Positions 26,322-35,297 of a stretch of DNA of 64,000 nt are shown piece by piece. Source of the stretch: JBALVT01 sp036960305 (GTDB lineage: Bacteria; Pseudomonadota; Gammaproteobacteria; Pseudomonadales; Halieaceae); assembly GCA_036960305.1 (NCBI GenBank), contig JBALWA010000003.1, positions 152,196 through 216,195 of the forward strand, written 5' to 3'. Position 1 is the stretch's first letter; each line of letters begins with the position of its first letter. The notes below the pieces were generated by a model. The model made no database searches, had not been told where the DNA came from, and worked only from the letters and a program-made list of their open reading frames with translations. Made by a program: the position numbers and the translations under genes.

Positions 26322-26583
26322 GCTAACTGCTCCTGGACTGAAGATCTGCTCAATGAGTGCTCATGGTAGACCTACCGGGCAGCAGCGACTTGGCATTGGG
26401 AACAAAATACCCGGCCAATCGGCCATTTCGTTCCAATCAGTGACTGTCGAACCACTCTCGCCCTGGGGAATTGAATAGTTTCAATGGATTCAGGGGGGGT
26501 GGCCAGACCAGTGGCATCTACTGGAACTGGCGCGTAGAATAGATATTTCGATCGTCTAGCTTCACGCCACACAAAGGCAAAGA

Positions 26584-27612
26584 ATGAGCGAAAATAGTTC
26601 TGATCACAGTCCCACCACCATCGGCACCTACGGCTTGGCCATACAGAAAGCACTGGAGGCCAACGGCTACGATGCGGCGGATATTTTTGCAGCAGCGGGC
26701 ATAGATCACGTGCCCACCAACAGCCCCCTGGAACGGCTTACCACCGTACAGGTAGCCGCCTTGTTTCGGGAGTGCGTGAAGCTTACCGGCAACCCCGCGG
26801 TAGGCCTGACAGTTGCAAGGTTTATGCACCCCTCTACGCTGCACGCCCTGGGGTATTCACTGTTGGCCAGTTCCAGCCTGCGCGACTCCTGCGAACGAAT
26901 GGTCAACTACTTTCGCCTGGCCAGTGAGCAGGCAGAGATACGGATCACTGAAACGGACGACCGATACTGCATCTCAACTCACGTGCTGACTGACGAGTTG
27001 GCCTTCGAGACCCTGGACGCATGGAACGCGTTCATTGTCCGGCTGTTCAGGCTGATACACCGACCCGACTTTGCACCTGTATCGGTCAGCCTGGCAAGGC
27101 CGTGCCCCCCCGGCTACGAGGAGCAATACCGGAAAAGCTTTCACACCTCCGTCACTTTCGATGCCCCCTACTGTGAAATCTGCCTGGACCGCGCTGCCGT
27201 AGATGAACCCCTGATGGGCGGCAACCGCGAAATCGCACATCAGAATGACCTGATTATTGAGGGATATCTATCCGCCCTGGATCAAGCGGACATCGTCACA
27301 CGCGTGAAGAAAATCATCATCCAAAGCCTACCGTCGGGCAATTGCAGTAAACAGCGCGTGGCGAGTGAAATGGCGATGAGTTCCAGTGCCCTGCAGCAGA
27401 AATTGGCTGAACGACAGTCCAGCTTCCAGGATTTACTCGGCCAGGTACGGCAGTCACTGGCCCTGGCCTACATGGAACAGGCACGGGTCAGCATCACCGA
27501 GATGAGCTTCCAGTTAGGCTTCGCCGATACCAGCAGCTTTACCCGGGCCTTTCGCCGCTGGACCGGGAAGTCCCCCCGGGACTACCGCCGTGATCTGGGA
27601 GTCGAACACTAA
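26584..27612 (+). CDS. AraC-family regulator with N-terminal arabinose-binding-like domain
   Basis: A 342-residue one-component regulator. The N-terminal two thirds resemble the Arabinose_bd domain of OruR-type regulators (YGLAIQKALEANGYDAADIF at the start, ALGYSLLASSSLRDSCERMVNYFRL near 90-112). The C-terminal HTH_18 region contains EMSFQLGFADTSSFTRAFRRWTG, the second recognition helix. Divergent from the aldehyde dehydrogenase operon, which it most likely controls in response to a pathway compound. It resembles in layout the regulator at 34263-35297. Confidence 0.9.
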   Translation: MSENSSDHSPTTIGTYGLAIQKALEANGYDAADIFAAAGIDHVPTNSPLERLTTVQVAALFRECVKLTGNPAVGLTVARFMHPSTLHALGYSLLASSSLRDSCERMVNYFRLASEQAEIRITETDDRYCISTHVLTDELAFETLDAWNAFIVRLFRLIHRPDFAPVSVSLARPCPPGYEEQYRKSFHTSVTFDAPYCEICLDRAAVDEPLMGGNREIAHQNDLIIEGYLSALDQADIVTRVKKIIIQSLPSGNCSKQRVASEMAMSSSALQQKLAERQSSFQDLLGQVRQSLALAYMEQARVSITEMSFQLGFADTSSFTRAFRRWTGKSPRDYRRDLGVEH

Positions 27613-27666
27613 CTCACCAGACTGATCGAAAGAAGCACTGGCATGGCTGCCCAGGAAACGGGAGGC

Positions 27667-29235
27667 TCACTTAAACCACCACTCAATCAACTGAATAAAG
27701 GTGCCGTAATACCAGGGTGCAGAAGGATCTTCTTCCGGCACCTGATAGCGCTGGCGTAAGGCTTTCAACCGTGTCTTGAGGTCCTTCTGGATAGCCTCAT
27801 AGCCTGCTTTTCCGTAAAGGTCTACCTGATCACCCGGATCTTCAAGCAGATCAAAAAGCTCCCACTCGCTGTCCTGATAGTAATGAATGAGCTTGTAGCG
27901 CTCGGTGCGCACACCGTAGTGACGCGCGACACCGTGAAAACCCGGGTTTTCGTAAAAGTGATAGTAGAGGTCGCGGTCCCATGCTTCGCCATGCCCGGTG
28001 GCAAGTGGTAAGAGGCTGACGCCGTGTACCGGCGTAACAAGATCGACTCCTGCTGCCGCAAGTATTGTCGGTGCATGGTCAATGTTTTGGGCCAGCCCCG
28101 AAGTCGCCGTTCCCGGCTCAATTTTCCCGGCCCACTGCATCAGCAGCGGTACCTGCGAGGACACCTCGTCCATCCAGCGCTTGTCAAACCAGCCATTCTC
28201 TCCCAGGAAAAAGCCCTGGTCAGAGGTGTAGATAATCAAGGTATTATCAGTCAGGCCTCGCTGATCCAGGTAATCCAGCATGCGACCCACCTGCCTATCC
28301 ATGCCCTGTACCGCCGCAATGTAGGTTTTGATATAGCGCTGGTATTTCCACCGTACGGTGTTCTCAGCAGACAACTCGGCAGCCAAAAACTCGCGATTAC
28401 CCTCTGCAAAAGCCTGTTCCCACAGTTCTGCCTGCTCGGCATTCAAGTACTTGGCCTGTTTCAGCTTCACATCCTGGTCAGTCATGTATTCCGATATCGT
28501 CATCCGGGCGTCCTGTCGAGCCGGAATCGTCTGACTAAGATCTCGCAGCAAGCTTTCGGGCTCTTCCACCCGGCGCGCCTCATCCCAGCTTTTCAGCTCT
28601 TCGGGACCGGGCATCCAATCGCGATGGGGCGTTTTATGCTGATACATCAGCATAAAGGGCTGATCGGAATCCGCGATAGTATCCAGCCACGAGATCGCCC
28701 TGTCTGTAATCAAGTCGGATACATAGCCTGTCGTCGCCTCAACACCGGTGGGCGACCGGAACTCAGGGTTGTAGTAGCTGCCGTGTTCGAAGGCGTTATT
28801 GAGGACTTCCCAGTGGTCAAAACCCAGGGGGTCACTGTACAGATGCCATTTACCGACCACGGCGGTCTGGTAGCCCGCTGCCTGCAGCAAAGCGGGAAAC
28901 GTCTGCTGAGAGCCATCGAACTCCGGGGACCAATCATTGCTGTAGAAGCCGTTTCCGTGGCTGTGCAGCCCCGTCAGTGTCGTCGCACGACTGGGCCCAC
29001 ATATCGCGTTCCCCACATACGCTCGATCGAAGCGAACACCATTCTCGGCGATTCTGTCGATATTCGGGGTCTCGACAATGGTTCCGCCGTAGGCACTGAC
29101 CGCTCGGGTTGCGTGGTCATCTGACATGATGAAAAGAATATTCGGTCGCCCTTCACTTGCGTTGACCGGCAAGATAACAGCGGCTGACAGGGCTACCACG
29201 AGTAGGGCCACTTTTTTTCTGATTCGGCGCAGCAT
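27667..29235 (-). CDS. secreted sulfatase
   Basis: Sulfate ester hydrolase with a signal peptide ending at VNA. The 522-residue product from the ATG at 29235 has GAGG eleven bases upstream; an earlier in-frame start would precede the signal. It carries NILFIMSDDHATRAVSAYG with the metal-binding DD, and the formylglycine signature CGPSR. YTSDQGFFLGENGWFDKRWMDE supplies further metal and sulfate contacts. The length and the C-terminal W-rich end fit the choline-sulfatase/iduronate-sulfatase-like subgroup. It is the last gene of the operon with the kinase, GlpD-like and AGPS-like genes, 75 bases after the kinase stop. Confidence 0.9.
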   Translation of the reverse strand: MLRRIRKKVALLVVALSAAVILPVNASEGRPNILFIMSDDHATRAVSAYGGTIVETPNIDRIAENGVRFDRAYVGNAICGPSRATTLTGLHSHGNGFYSNDWSPEFDGSQQTFPALLQAAGYQTAVVGKWHLYSDPLGFDHWEVLNNAFEHGSYYNPEFRSPTGVEATTGYVSDLITDRAISWLDTIADSDQPFMLMYQHKTPHRDWMPGPEELKSWDEARRVEEPESLLRDLSQTIPARQDARMTISEYMTDQDVKLKQAKYLNAEQAELWEQAFAEGNREFLAAELSAENTVRWKYQRYIKTYIAAVQGMDRQVGRMLDYLDQRGLTDNTLIIYTSDQGFFLGENGWFDKRWMDEVSSQVPLLMQWAGKIEPGTATSGLAQNIDHAPTILAAAGVDLVTPVHGVSLLPLATGHGEAWDRDLYYHFYENPGFHGVARHYGVRTERYKLIHYYQDSEWELFDLLEDPGDQVDLYGKAGYEAIQKDLKTRLKALRQRYQVPEEDPSAPWYYGTFIQLIEWWFK

Positions 29236-29310
29236 GGTCCAGGTTTCCTCTATTTCATTTGAGCAGTAAGTGGGCGCCAGGAGGCCCAATAAAAGAAAGA
29301 CTTCAAAGGG

Positions 29311-30864
29311 CTACTTCCCTGCAATCGCCTGAATGGCGCTATAACTCGGCTTCAGACCACTGTACATGTTTCTGTAAACCTCATTGTACAGACGATCGTA
29401 GGTCTGCTGATGTTGCACATTCGGAGTAAAGGAATCTCTTACACGGGTCATACGGGAGGCCGCCGTACTGAAGTCCGGATAAGTGCCCGCCCCGACGGCC
29501 GCCGCGATCGCTGCACCGAGTCCTGAAGTTTCATAGGTATGGGGGCGCTCTACCTCCAGTCCGAAAATGTCTGCGGTAATTTGCATCACCTGGTCACTCT
29601 GGGATCCTCCGCCGGAAACACGCAACCTCTTCACCGCGTGCCCGGTGCGTTTCTCCAGGGATTCCTTGCCCTCTCTGAGGGCGTAGGCGATACCCTCGAT
29701 AATCGCGCGATAGATATGCGCCCGTGTATGCACTTCGTTGAAGCCAATAATAGCGCCCCTGGCCTCCGCGCCTGCGGAACTACCGCCCGCCGACCAGTAG
29801 GGCTGTAACAACAAACCGTCCGATCCGGGCGCTACAGCCTCTAGCAGATCATCGAATAAGGTCTCGGGCGCAACGCCCTGCTCAGCGGCCAGACGCTGTT
29901 CACGCAAACCAAATTCAGTCTTAAACCAGCTGACCATCCAGAAGCCCCGCTGCACCGCTACCTCCGGATTAAAGCTACCCGGAGCTACACCCGGGTAGGC
30001 GGGATGAAAGCGGTCTGCCTCCAGGTAGCTGTCAGTGGTGAGATTAAACGTTGCTGTCGTGCCATAACTCACACTGCCGATATCATCGCTTAGACAGCCG
30101 GAGCCGAGGACCTCGCAGGCCTTGTCCGAACCCGAAGCTATCAGCGGCATACCCTCGGGTATACCGGTTTCCTGAGATGCGACTGCGGATATCATGCCCA
30201 GGGTTTCACCGGCTGTGCGCAGCTGCGGCAACATATCAGGGGTAATAGGCAGGGTGCGCCACTTCCACTCGCCGCTGGCCGCCCAGCGCTGAAGCTTGTA
30301 ATCAAAGGGGATATAACCCACCTGGCTCGCCACAGCATCGGTATAACTGCCGGTGAGCCTGAAGGTGTGATACCCGGAGAGCAGCAGGAACTTTTCAAGC
30401 TGCCGCCAGAGCTCGGGTTTATGTTCCGCAAACCAATTCGCCTCGGCATTGGCATGGAAATCAGCCACAGCTTCATGCGCGCCGACGATTCGGGTCAACA
30501 GCTGATAGAGCGGGCCCACTGTTGGCTTTGACTCTACGCGCCTTTGGTCCAGCCAGCTGATCGCCGGGTGCAACGGCTGCCCTTCACTACCCAGAGGCAC
30601 TACGGTCGCCCGCTGAGTCGTTACTGATACAGACTTGATTTGCTCCCTGGGAAAGTCCAGCAGGGGCCAGAGCGACTGACAGGCTTCGCACAGCGCGCTC
30701 CAGAAGTACTCTGGGTCCTGCTCGGCTAATCCTGGCTCCGGAGACACGTAGGACTCAATCTCTACCTTGCTCTTGGCCACCAACTCGCCGTCCTGATCGA
30801 ACACCATGGCACGGATACTCTGCGTGCCATTATCGATGCTGAGAAAGTAGGATTTTTCAGACAT
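29311..30864 (-). CDS. FGGY-family carbohydrate/glycerol-type kinase
   Basis: ATP-dependent kinase of a polyol or sugar. From the ATG at 30864 the product is 517 residues: phosphate-1 motif DNGTQS at 11-16, catalytic Asp in ISWLDQRR, the GSDKACEVLGSG block and the C-terminal adenosine motif SGGGSQSDQVMQITADIFG. The start lies inside the end of the GlpD-like gene (ATGTCTGA overlap), so translation is coupled; an ATG six bases earlier is an alternative. It is not a typical GlpK, so the substrate could be glycerol, another polyol or an alkylglycerol (inferred from neighbours). Confidence 0.88.
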   Translation of the reverse strand: MSEKSYFLSIDNGTQSIRAMVFDQDGELVAKSKVEIESYVSPEPGLAEQDPEYFWSALCEACQSLWPLLDFPREQIKSVSVTTQRATVVPLGSEGQPLHPAISWLDQRRVESKPTVGPLYQLLTRIVGAHEAVADFHANAEANWFAEHKPELWRQLEKFLLLSGYHTFRLTGSYTDAVASQVGYIPFDYKLQRWAASGEWKWRTLPITPDMLPQLRTAGETLGMISAVASQETGIPEGMPLIASGSDKACEVLGSGCLSDDIGSVSYGTTATFNLTTDSYLEADRFHPAYPGVAPGSFNPEVAVQRGFWMVSWFKTEFGLREQRLAAEQGVAPETLFDDLLEAVAPGSDGLLLQPYWSAGGSSAGAEARGAIIGFNEVHTRAHIYRAIIEGIAYALREGKESLEKRTGHAVKRLRVSGGGSQSDQVMQITADIFGLEVERPHTYETSGLGAAIAAAVGAGTYPDFSTAASRMTRVRDSFTPNVQHQQTYDRLYNEVYRNMYSGLKPSYSAIQAIAGK

Positions 30865-32497
30865 TGCCATTTGCACCCTTATCCTCGGGCAAACTGTAAT
30901 AGCGCTGTAAAATATCCCGATAGCGAGCAACTTCACTTTCCCAGCGTGATTCGCTCCAATCTACAAGTTCCCGAAACAGCGGCGCCAGTTGGGAGAACAA
31001 TTGTTCTCCTCCCGAGGGCAGCAACAGGCCCAGCCGGGTACGGCGCAACATCAGGTCATCCAGGTGAACCGTTGCTTCATGCTGAATCGCCCAGCGGCAC
31101 TCAGCAAGGCAAAACTCCGTTTCAGCGATACGTGCGTGCTCGTGGACTGGCGCCGCGTCCAGCAGGGCCTGCGCCCCTAATCCGTAGCGCCCCAATAGAC
31201 GCCTGCCCCAGGCGACATCGTCTGGAACCAGCTGCTCAGGGCTGATATTCACAGCGCTGAAAATACTGTCATCTACTATTTTTCCGGGTTGGGGAAGACG
31301 TGTTTCTGCAGCAGCCAAAGCATCCAGCGCGATCAACCTGAACGTCGTCAGCTTGCCGCCACTCACGGTCACTAGCCCCTTGTCAGACCATACCGCATGG
31401 TCACGGCGCTCTTTGGAGGGATCCTTTGACTTCTCTGAGCCAATCACAGGCCTTACGCCAGACCAGGTGGAGATTACGTCATCCCGCGAAATTTGCTTTT
31501 GTGGGAACTGGCCATTCACCCCATCCAACAGGTAACTGACCTCTTCCGGGGTAATACTGGCCTCTTCATCCAGATCCTGGGTATGGTCCAGGTCTGTGGT
31601 ACCGATTGCCGTTGCACCCTCCCAGGGGAAAACAAATACGCTGCGCTTATCGACCGGGTGAAAGAAAGAGTAGACGCCCGCGACCGGCAAACGATCGCCA
31701 GCGATCACAAGGTGACTACCGCGCAGGGGTCGCACACGTTTTTCGCTGTTCACATGATTGCGTAGCTTGTCGGCCCAGGCTCCGGTGGCGTTTATGACAA
31801 CCGGCGCCCGCAGCTCGATGGTGGCCGCTCCCGCCGCCTCCTCTTCGAGGTCTTGCAGATAGACACCCTTGACCTCACCTTCCTCCAGAATCAGGCTCTC
31901 AACCTTGGTATAATTCAGGGCACTACCACCGTGCTCGATACCTTCCTGTAACACCCGCATGACCAGGCGGGAATCATCCGTAATGCCATCGGTGTAATAA
32001 CAGCTGCCTTTCAGATCGTCCCCACCCAGGCCTTCGAAGTGCTGTTTGGACTCCTCAGCATCGCAATAGCCGAAGCTCTTCACCCCCGCGATACGATCGT
32101 AAACCCAAAGCAGCATAGAGAAAAGCCAGCGCCCGGGGAAAACCCCTTTGCGCATACCAAAATGGAAATCCATTCGATCGACCAGACCCGGAGCCTCTAC
32201 TAGCAAACGCTCCCGCTCCGTGAGCGAATGCACCGTCAACTTATAGTCACCGGATCCGAGATACCGGAGCCCGCCGTGAATCATTTTCGAGGAACGGCTG
32301 GAGGTTCCCCAGGAAAAATCTTTCTGCTCAACCAACAACGCGCGGTAGCCCATACGAACGGCCTCCCGCAACACCCCGGCGCCGGTAATTCCACCGCCCA
32401 CGATAATGACATCCCATTCGCACTGCTTGCCTTCGCGCATGTTCCGCAGCAACTCGCTCCGGTCTGTAAATGGAATTGTCGAATTCATATTGCTCAC
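30857..32497 (-). CDS. FAD-dependent glycerol-3-phosphate dehydrogenase (GlpD-like)
   Basis: Oxidises sn-glycerol-3-phosphate, or a related 1-substituted glycerol phosphate, to the dihydroxyacetone phosphate form and passes electrons to quinone. The 546-residue protein has the FAD motif GGGITGAG near residue 33, the family block SSRSSKMIHGGLRYL and TTDLDHTQDLDEEASIT in the middle, then the C-terminal GlpD cap. Start is GTG at 32497 or ATG at 32488; the ribosome-binding site is weak for both. It lies 31 bases after the AGPS-like gene and overlaps the kinase gene by eight bases. Confidence 0.9.
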   Translation of the reverse strand: MSNMNSTIPFTDRSELLRNMREGKQCEWDVIIVGGGITGAGVLREAVRMGYRALLVEQKDFSWGTSSRSSKMIHGGLRYLGSGDYKLTVHSLTERERLLVEAPGLVDRMDFHFGMRKGVFPGRWLFSMLLWVYDRIAGVKSFGYCDAEESKQHFEGLGGDDLKGSCYYTDGITDDSRLVMRVLQEGIEHGGSALNYTKVESLILEEGEVKGVYLQDLEEEAAGAATIELRAPVVINATGAWADKLRNHVNSEKRVRPLRGSHLVIAGDRLPVAGVYSFFHPVDKRSVFVFPWEGATAIGTTDLDHTQDLDEEASITPEEVSYLLDGVNGQFPQKQISRDDVISTWSGVRPVIGSEKSKDPSKERRDHAVWSDKGLVTVSGGKLTTFRLIALDALAAAETRLPQPGKIVDDSIFSAVNISPEQLVPDDVAWGRRLLGRYGLGAQALLDAAPVHEHARIAETEFCLAECRWAIQHEATVHLDDLMLRRTRLGLLLPSGGEQLFSQLAPLFRELVDWSESRWESEVARYRDILQRYYSLPEDKGANGNV

Positions 32498-32528
32498 TCT
32501 ATCCAGTTATCGAATTGTTTTTGCCGGC

Positions 32529-34139
32529 TCAGTGCTCGCTTTCGTCCGGCAGCAGTTTCCCCGGATTAAAGCGCCCGTCAGGGTCAAAAAAGTTGCAAAG
32601 CTGGCGAATTGCCCCAAGCCCCAAGGGACCTTTTTCCGCGACTAGATAGTCGCGGTGATCTGCCCCAACACCGTGCTGATGGCTGATGGTTCCCCCTGAA
32701 GACACAATGGCATTGGCACCGGCGCTCTTCAGCCGTTTCCAGCGCTGAAGTGTTGCCTGGTAGCTGTCTTCACAGCGAAACATGTACGTTGTATAGATGC
32801 TGGAGCCCTGGCTGTAGACGTGAGAGAGATGCGTATAGACGTGGATCTGCTCGCCCTCAGCCTCCGCTGCTGCGCGAATTGCGCCTTCCAGGGTTTCCAC
32901 GGTGCTATCGACGCTGCCCCAGTCAACCGCAGTTTCCATGGTATCCACCGCGAAGCCCGCTGCGAGCAGTGGATCTCTTAGATAGGGTGCACTGAATCGC
33001 CCGTGTGCCCATTTTTTACCAAACTCATCGCCACCATCCACGCCACCGTGCCCGGCGCAGATTTCTCCAGCGATCTCGGCGGCAAACGCACACTGCCTTG
33101 CCGATCCCGTAACACCGAAGGTCATCATCACCCTGTTGTCCGCTATGCCATTGGCACGCAGGCGGGTGTCGAGTTCGGCGATCTCATCCGGATCCCCTGA
33201 AAGTAGCTGGGTCATGGTCTCCAGCGCATTGCTGAGGCGAACCATGGACAGCTGTACTCTGCCCTGGGCCAATTCCCTGGCTGCCGTAGCACCGTCGCTC
33301 CAGGACGGAAAGAAACAAACGTGGAAGGCTTCGGTTTCAGGCAGGGGCGCTACCCGCACCTTCACCTCAGTAATGATGCCCATCCGCCCTTCAGAACCCA
33401 TGATCATCTCACGCAGATCGGGACCCGCTGAGGACGCGGGAATGGTCGGAATTTCGAATGTGCCGGCCTGGGTTTCCACTGTGCCACCAGCAAACATCTG
33501 TTCAATACGGCCGTACCTGAGGGACTGCTGGCCACTGGAACGACTGGCCACCCAGCCGCCCACGGTCGACAACTCCCAGGACTGCGGAAAGTGTCCCAGG
33601 GTATAGCCTTCTCGCTGCAACTGTTGTTCGAGCTGGGGGCCGGATGTGCCCGCGCCAAAAGTGGCCAACTGGCTTTGCCGGTCCAGCGCGATCATCTGGT
33701 TCATCCGCGCCATATCGATGGTCAAGACAGGTCGTTCCCCCGTCTCGGGATTGATATGGCCGACAACGGATGTACCACCACCGTAGGGAATGACCACGAC
33801 ATCATGCTCTTTGGCATAGTCCAGGAGCGCTCTTACATCGCCACTGGATTCAGGAAATGCGACACCATCCGGGAAACTGTCCACTTCACCACCACGCATT
33901 TCAAGCACATCGGGAAGACTCTGACCCCTGGCGTGGCGAACCCGGACTTCCGCAGCGGTATCCACCAGCCGGTGCTCCGGCAAACGTGAGGGAGGCACTT
34001 TTGCGACAACGGAAGCCAGAGTGACCTCCTGCAGCGGCTCGGCGGTGCCAATCAGGGAACCCAGCACATCCAGTGCCGCGCCACCCAGGTTGATAGTGTA
34101 TTCACTCTCTTCAATTCCCCAACCATTCCAACGTCGCAT
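32529..34139 (-). CDS. alkyldihydroxyacetonephosphate synthase-like FAD flavoprotein
   Basis: VAO/PCMH-fold flavoprotein. The 536-residue product begins RRWNGWG and has the FAD block VIPYGGGTSVVG, then FPQSWELSTVGGWVASRSSG and GPDLREMIMGSEGRMGIITEV, all characteristic of AGPS, which swaps the acyl group of acyl-DHAP for a fatty alcohol in ether-lipid synthesis. SHVYSQGSSIY also matches. The C-terminal catalytic loop reads SHQHGVG, where animal AGPS has three His. Start ATG 34139 with GAGG eight bases upstream. A D-lactate dehydrogenase-type oxidase is the alternative, but RRWNGWG and FPQSWE argue for AGPS. Confidence 0.82.
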   Translation of the reverse strand: MRRWNGWGIEESEYTINLGGAALDVLGSLIGTAEPLQEVTLASVVAKVPPSRLPEHRLVDTAAEVRVRHARGQSLPDVLEMRGGEVDSFPDGVAFPESSGDVRALLDYAKEHDVVVIPYGGGTSVVGHINPETGERPVLTIDMARMNQMIALDRQSQLATFGAGTSGPQLEQQLQREGYTLGHFPQSWELSTVGGWVASRSSGQQSLRYGRIEQMFAGGTVETQAGTFEIPTIPASSAGPDLREMIMGSEGRMGIITEVKVRVAPLPETEAFHVCFFPSWSDGATAARELAQGRVQLSMVRLSNALETMTQLLSGDPDEIAELDTRLRANGIADNRVMMTFGVTGSARQCAFAAEIAGEICAGHGGVDGGDEFGKKWAHGRFSAPYLRDPLLAAGFAVDTMETAVDWGSVDSTVETLEGAIRAAAEAEGEQIHVYTHLSHVYSQGSSIYTTYMFRCEDSYQATLQRWKRLKSAGANAIVSSGGTISHQHGVGADHRDYLVAEKGPLGLGAIRQLCNFFDPDGRFNPGKLLPDESEH

Positions 34140-34262
34140 TATGTTCACCTCTTTTCGTTAGTCATTTAATCTACGGATAACATGACTTATGATAGACCCT
34201 ATGATGAATACTTCACTGTCATTCAACGACAGGGTGATCACCATTTCGGCCAGGAAAGCCAG

Positions 34263-35297
34263 ATGACAGACGCTGCTGCTGGATTGAGCGATTATGGTTT
34301 TGCCTCTGTGCCGGCCGTCAAACAGTATCTACAAGCTGCCCAGGCCTGTGGTGTTGATTACGAGTCCCTGCTTGCGGACGCCAACATTCATCCGGAAGCA
34401 CTGCAGGATAACAACAAGCGCATCAGCACCAAGGCCATGGAGCGTCTTCTGGCGCTGCTGATACCCGCCAGTAAAGACCCCTGCTTCGGACTTCACACAG
34501 CGCGCCTGGTCGAACCGGCCTCCTACAGTGTGCTCGGCTACATCAACCTGAACTGTTCAACACTTCGCGAGACCTTGGCTAACACGGCCGTTTTTGAGAA
34601 AATCGTAGGCGATATGGGCAAGTCCTCCACGCAAATTGAAGGTGGTTTTGTCACGCAGCGCTGGGATTGCAGCTTCACCGACCCATTGGTGCGGCGCCAT
34701 GTCATCGAAAACGTACTGGGGTCCTGGGGTGTCTACTTAAGGGATTTTGCGCACCTGGACACCACCCTTGCCGACTGTATCTGGTTTGAGCACAGCGCCC
34801 CCGAATCGCCCGAACTCATGAAGGATTATACCGAGCTGTTTGGCTGTGACGTACTGTTTGACCAGGCCGCCAGCGGTTTCCGTTTCAAGGAGGAACTGCT
34901 CGACATCGGCTTACCCCAGGCTGACAAAAAGTTGCTCAAGACTCTACTGGACCACGCGACACAAATACTTTTGGAGATTGACCGCGACCAGCCAATCACT
35001 ATCCGGGTGAAGAACCTGCTGCGTTTGATGCTGAAGGAGAAAGAGCCCAGCAGCGCCCAGATAGCAGAGATTCTGAATATGAGTAGCCGCACCCTTCAAC
35101 GTAAATTGAATGCGGAAGATACACAGTACAAAACGGTATTAAACGACGTAAGACTTGAACTGGCCCTTTATTACCTTGAAAACACCACCCTTAGCCTCGA
35201 CCAAATAGCCTACGAACTGGGCTATAGCGAGGCCCGTTCCTTTTACCGCGGCTTTAAGCAGTGGACGGGACGCACAGCCGGTTCCTATCGTAACTAA
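34263..35297 (+). CDS. AraC-family regulator with arabinose-binding-like domain (second copy)
   Basis: A 344-residue regulator from the ATG at 34263, which has AGGA seven bases upstream; an ATG at 34182 would add 27 residues without a good site. Arabinose_bd-like N-terminus (YGFASVPAVKQYLQAAQACGVDYESLL, then YSVLGYINLNCSTLRE) and a C-terminal HTH_18 with MSSRTLQRKLN and DQIAYELGYSEARSFYRGFKQWTG. Divergent from the AGPS-like operon, which it probably regulates. Its stop overlaps that of the convergent DUF3604 gene by four bases. Confidence 0.9.
   Translation: MTDAAAGLSDYGFASVPAVKQYLQAAQACGVDYESLLADANIHPEALQDNNKRISTKAMERLLALLIPASKDPCFGLHTARLVEPASYSVLGYINLNCSTLRETLANTAVFEKIVGDMGKSSTQIEGGFVTQRWDCSFTDPLVRRHVIENVLGSWGVYLRDFAHLDTTLADCIWFEHSAPESPELMKDYTELFGCDVLFDQAASGFRFKEELLDIGLPQADKKLLKTLLDHATQILLEIDRDQPITIRVKNLLRLMLKEKEPSSAQIAEILNMSSRTLQRKLNAEDTQYKTVLNDVRLELALYYLENTTLSLDQIAYELGYSEARSFYRGFKQWTGRTAGSYRN

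Noticed and set aside
26353..26364. ATGAG-TG-CTCAT repeat upstream of the aldehyde dehydrogenase gene as AraC site
   Set aside because: Arms of only five bases; AraC-type regulators usually bind longer direct repeats, and no second copy was seen.
28024..29124. Long open frame of 366 codons on the + strand
   Set aside because: It lies wholly antisense to the sulfatase gene, has no recognisable domain, and the sulfatase frame carries the CGPSR motif.
34182..34262. Upstream ATG extension of the second AraC regulator
   Set aside because: No ribosome-binding site at 34182, whereas 34263 has AGGA at good spacing; the extra residues do not fit the family.
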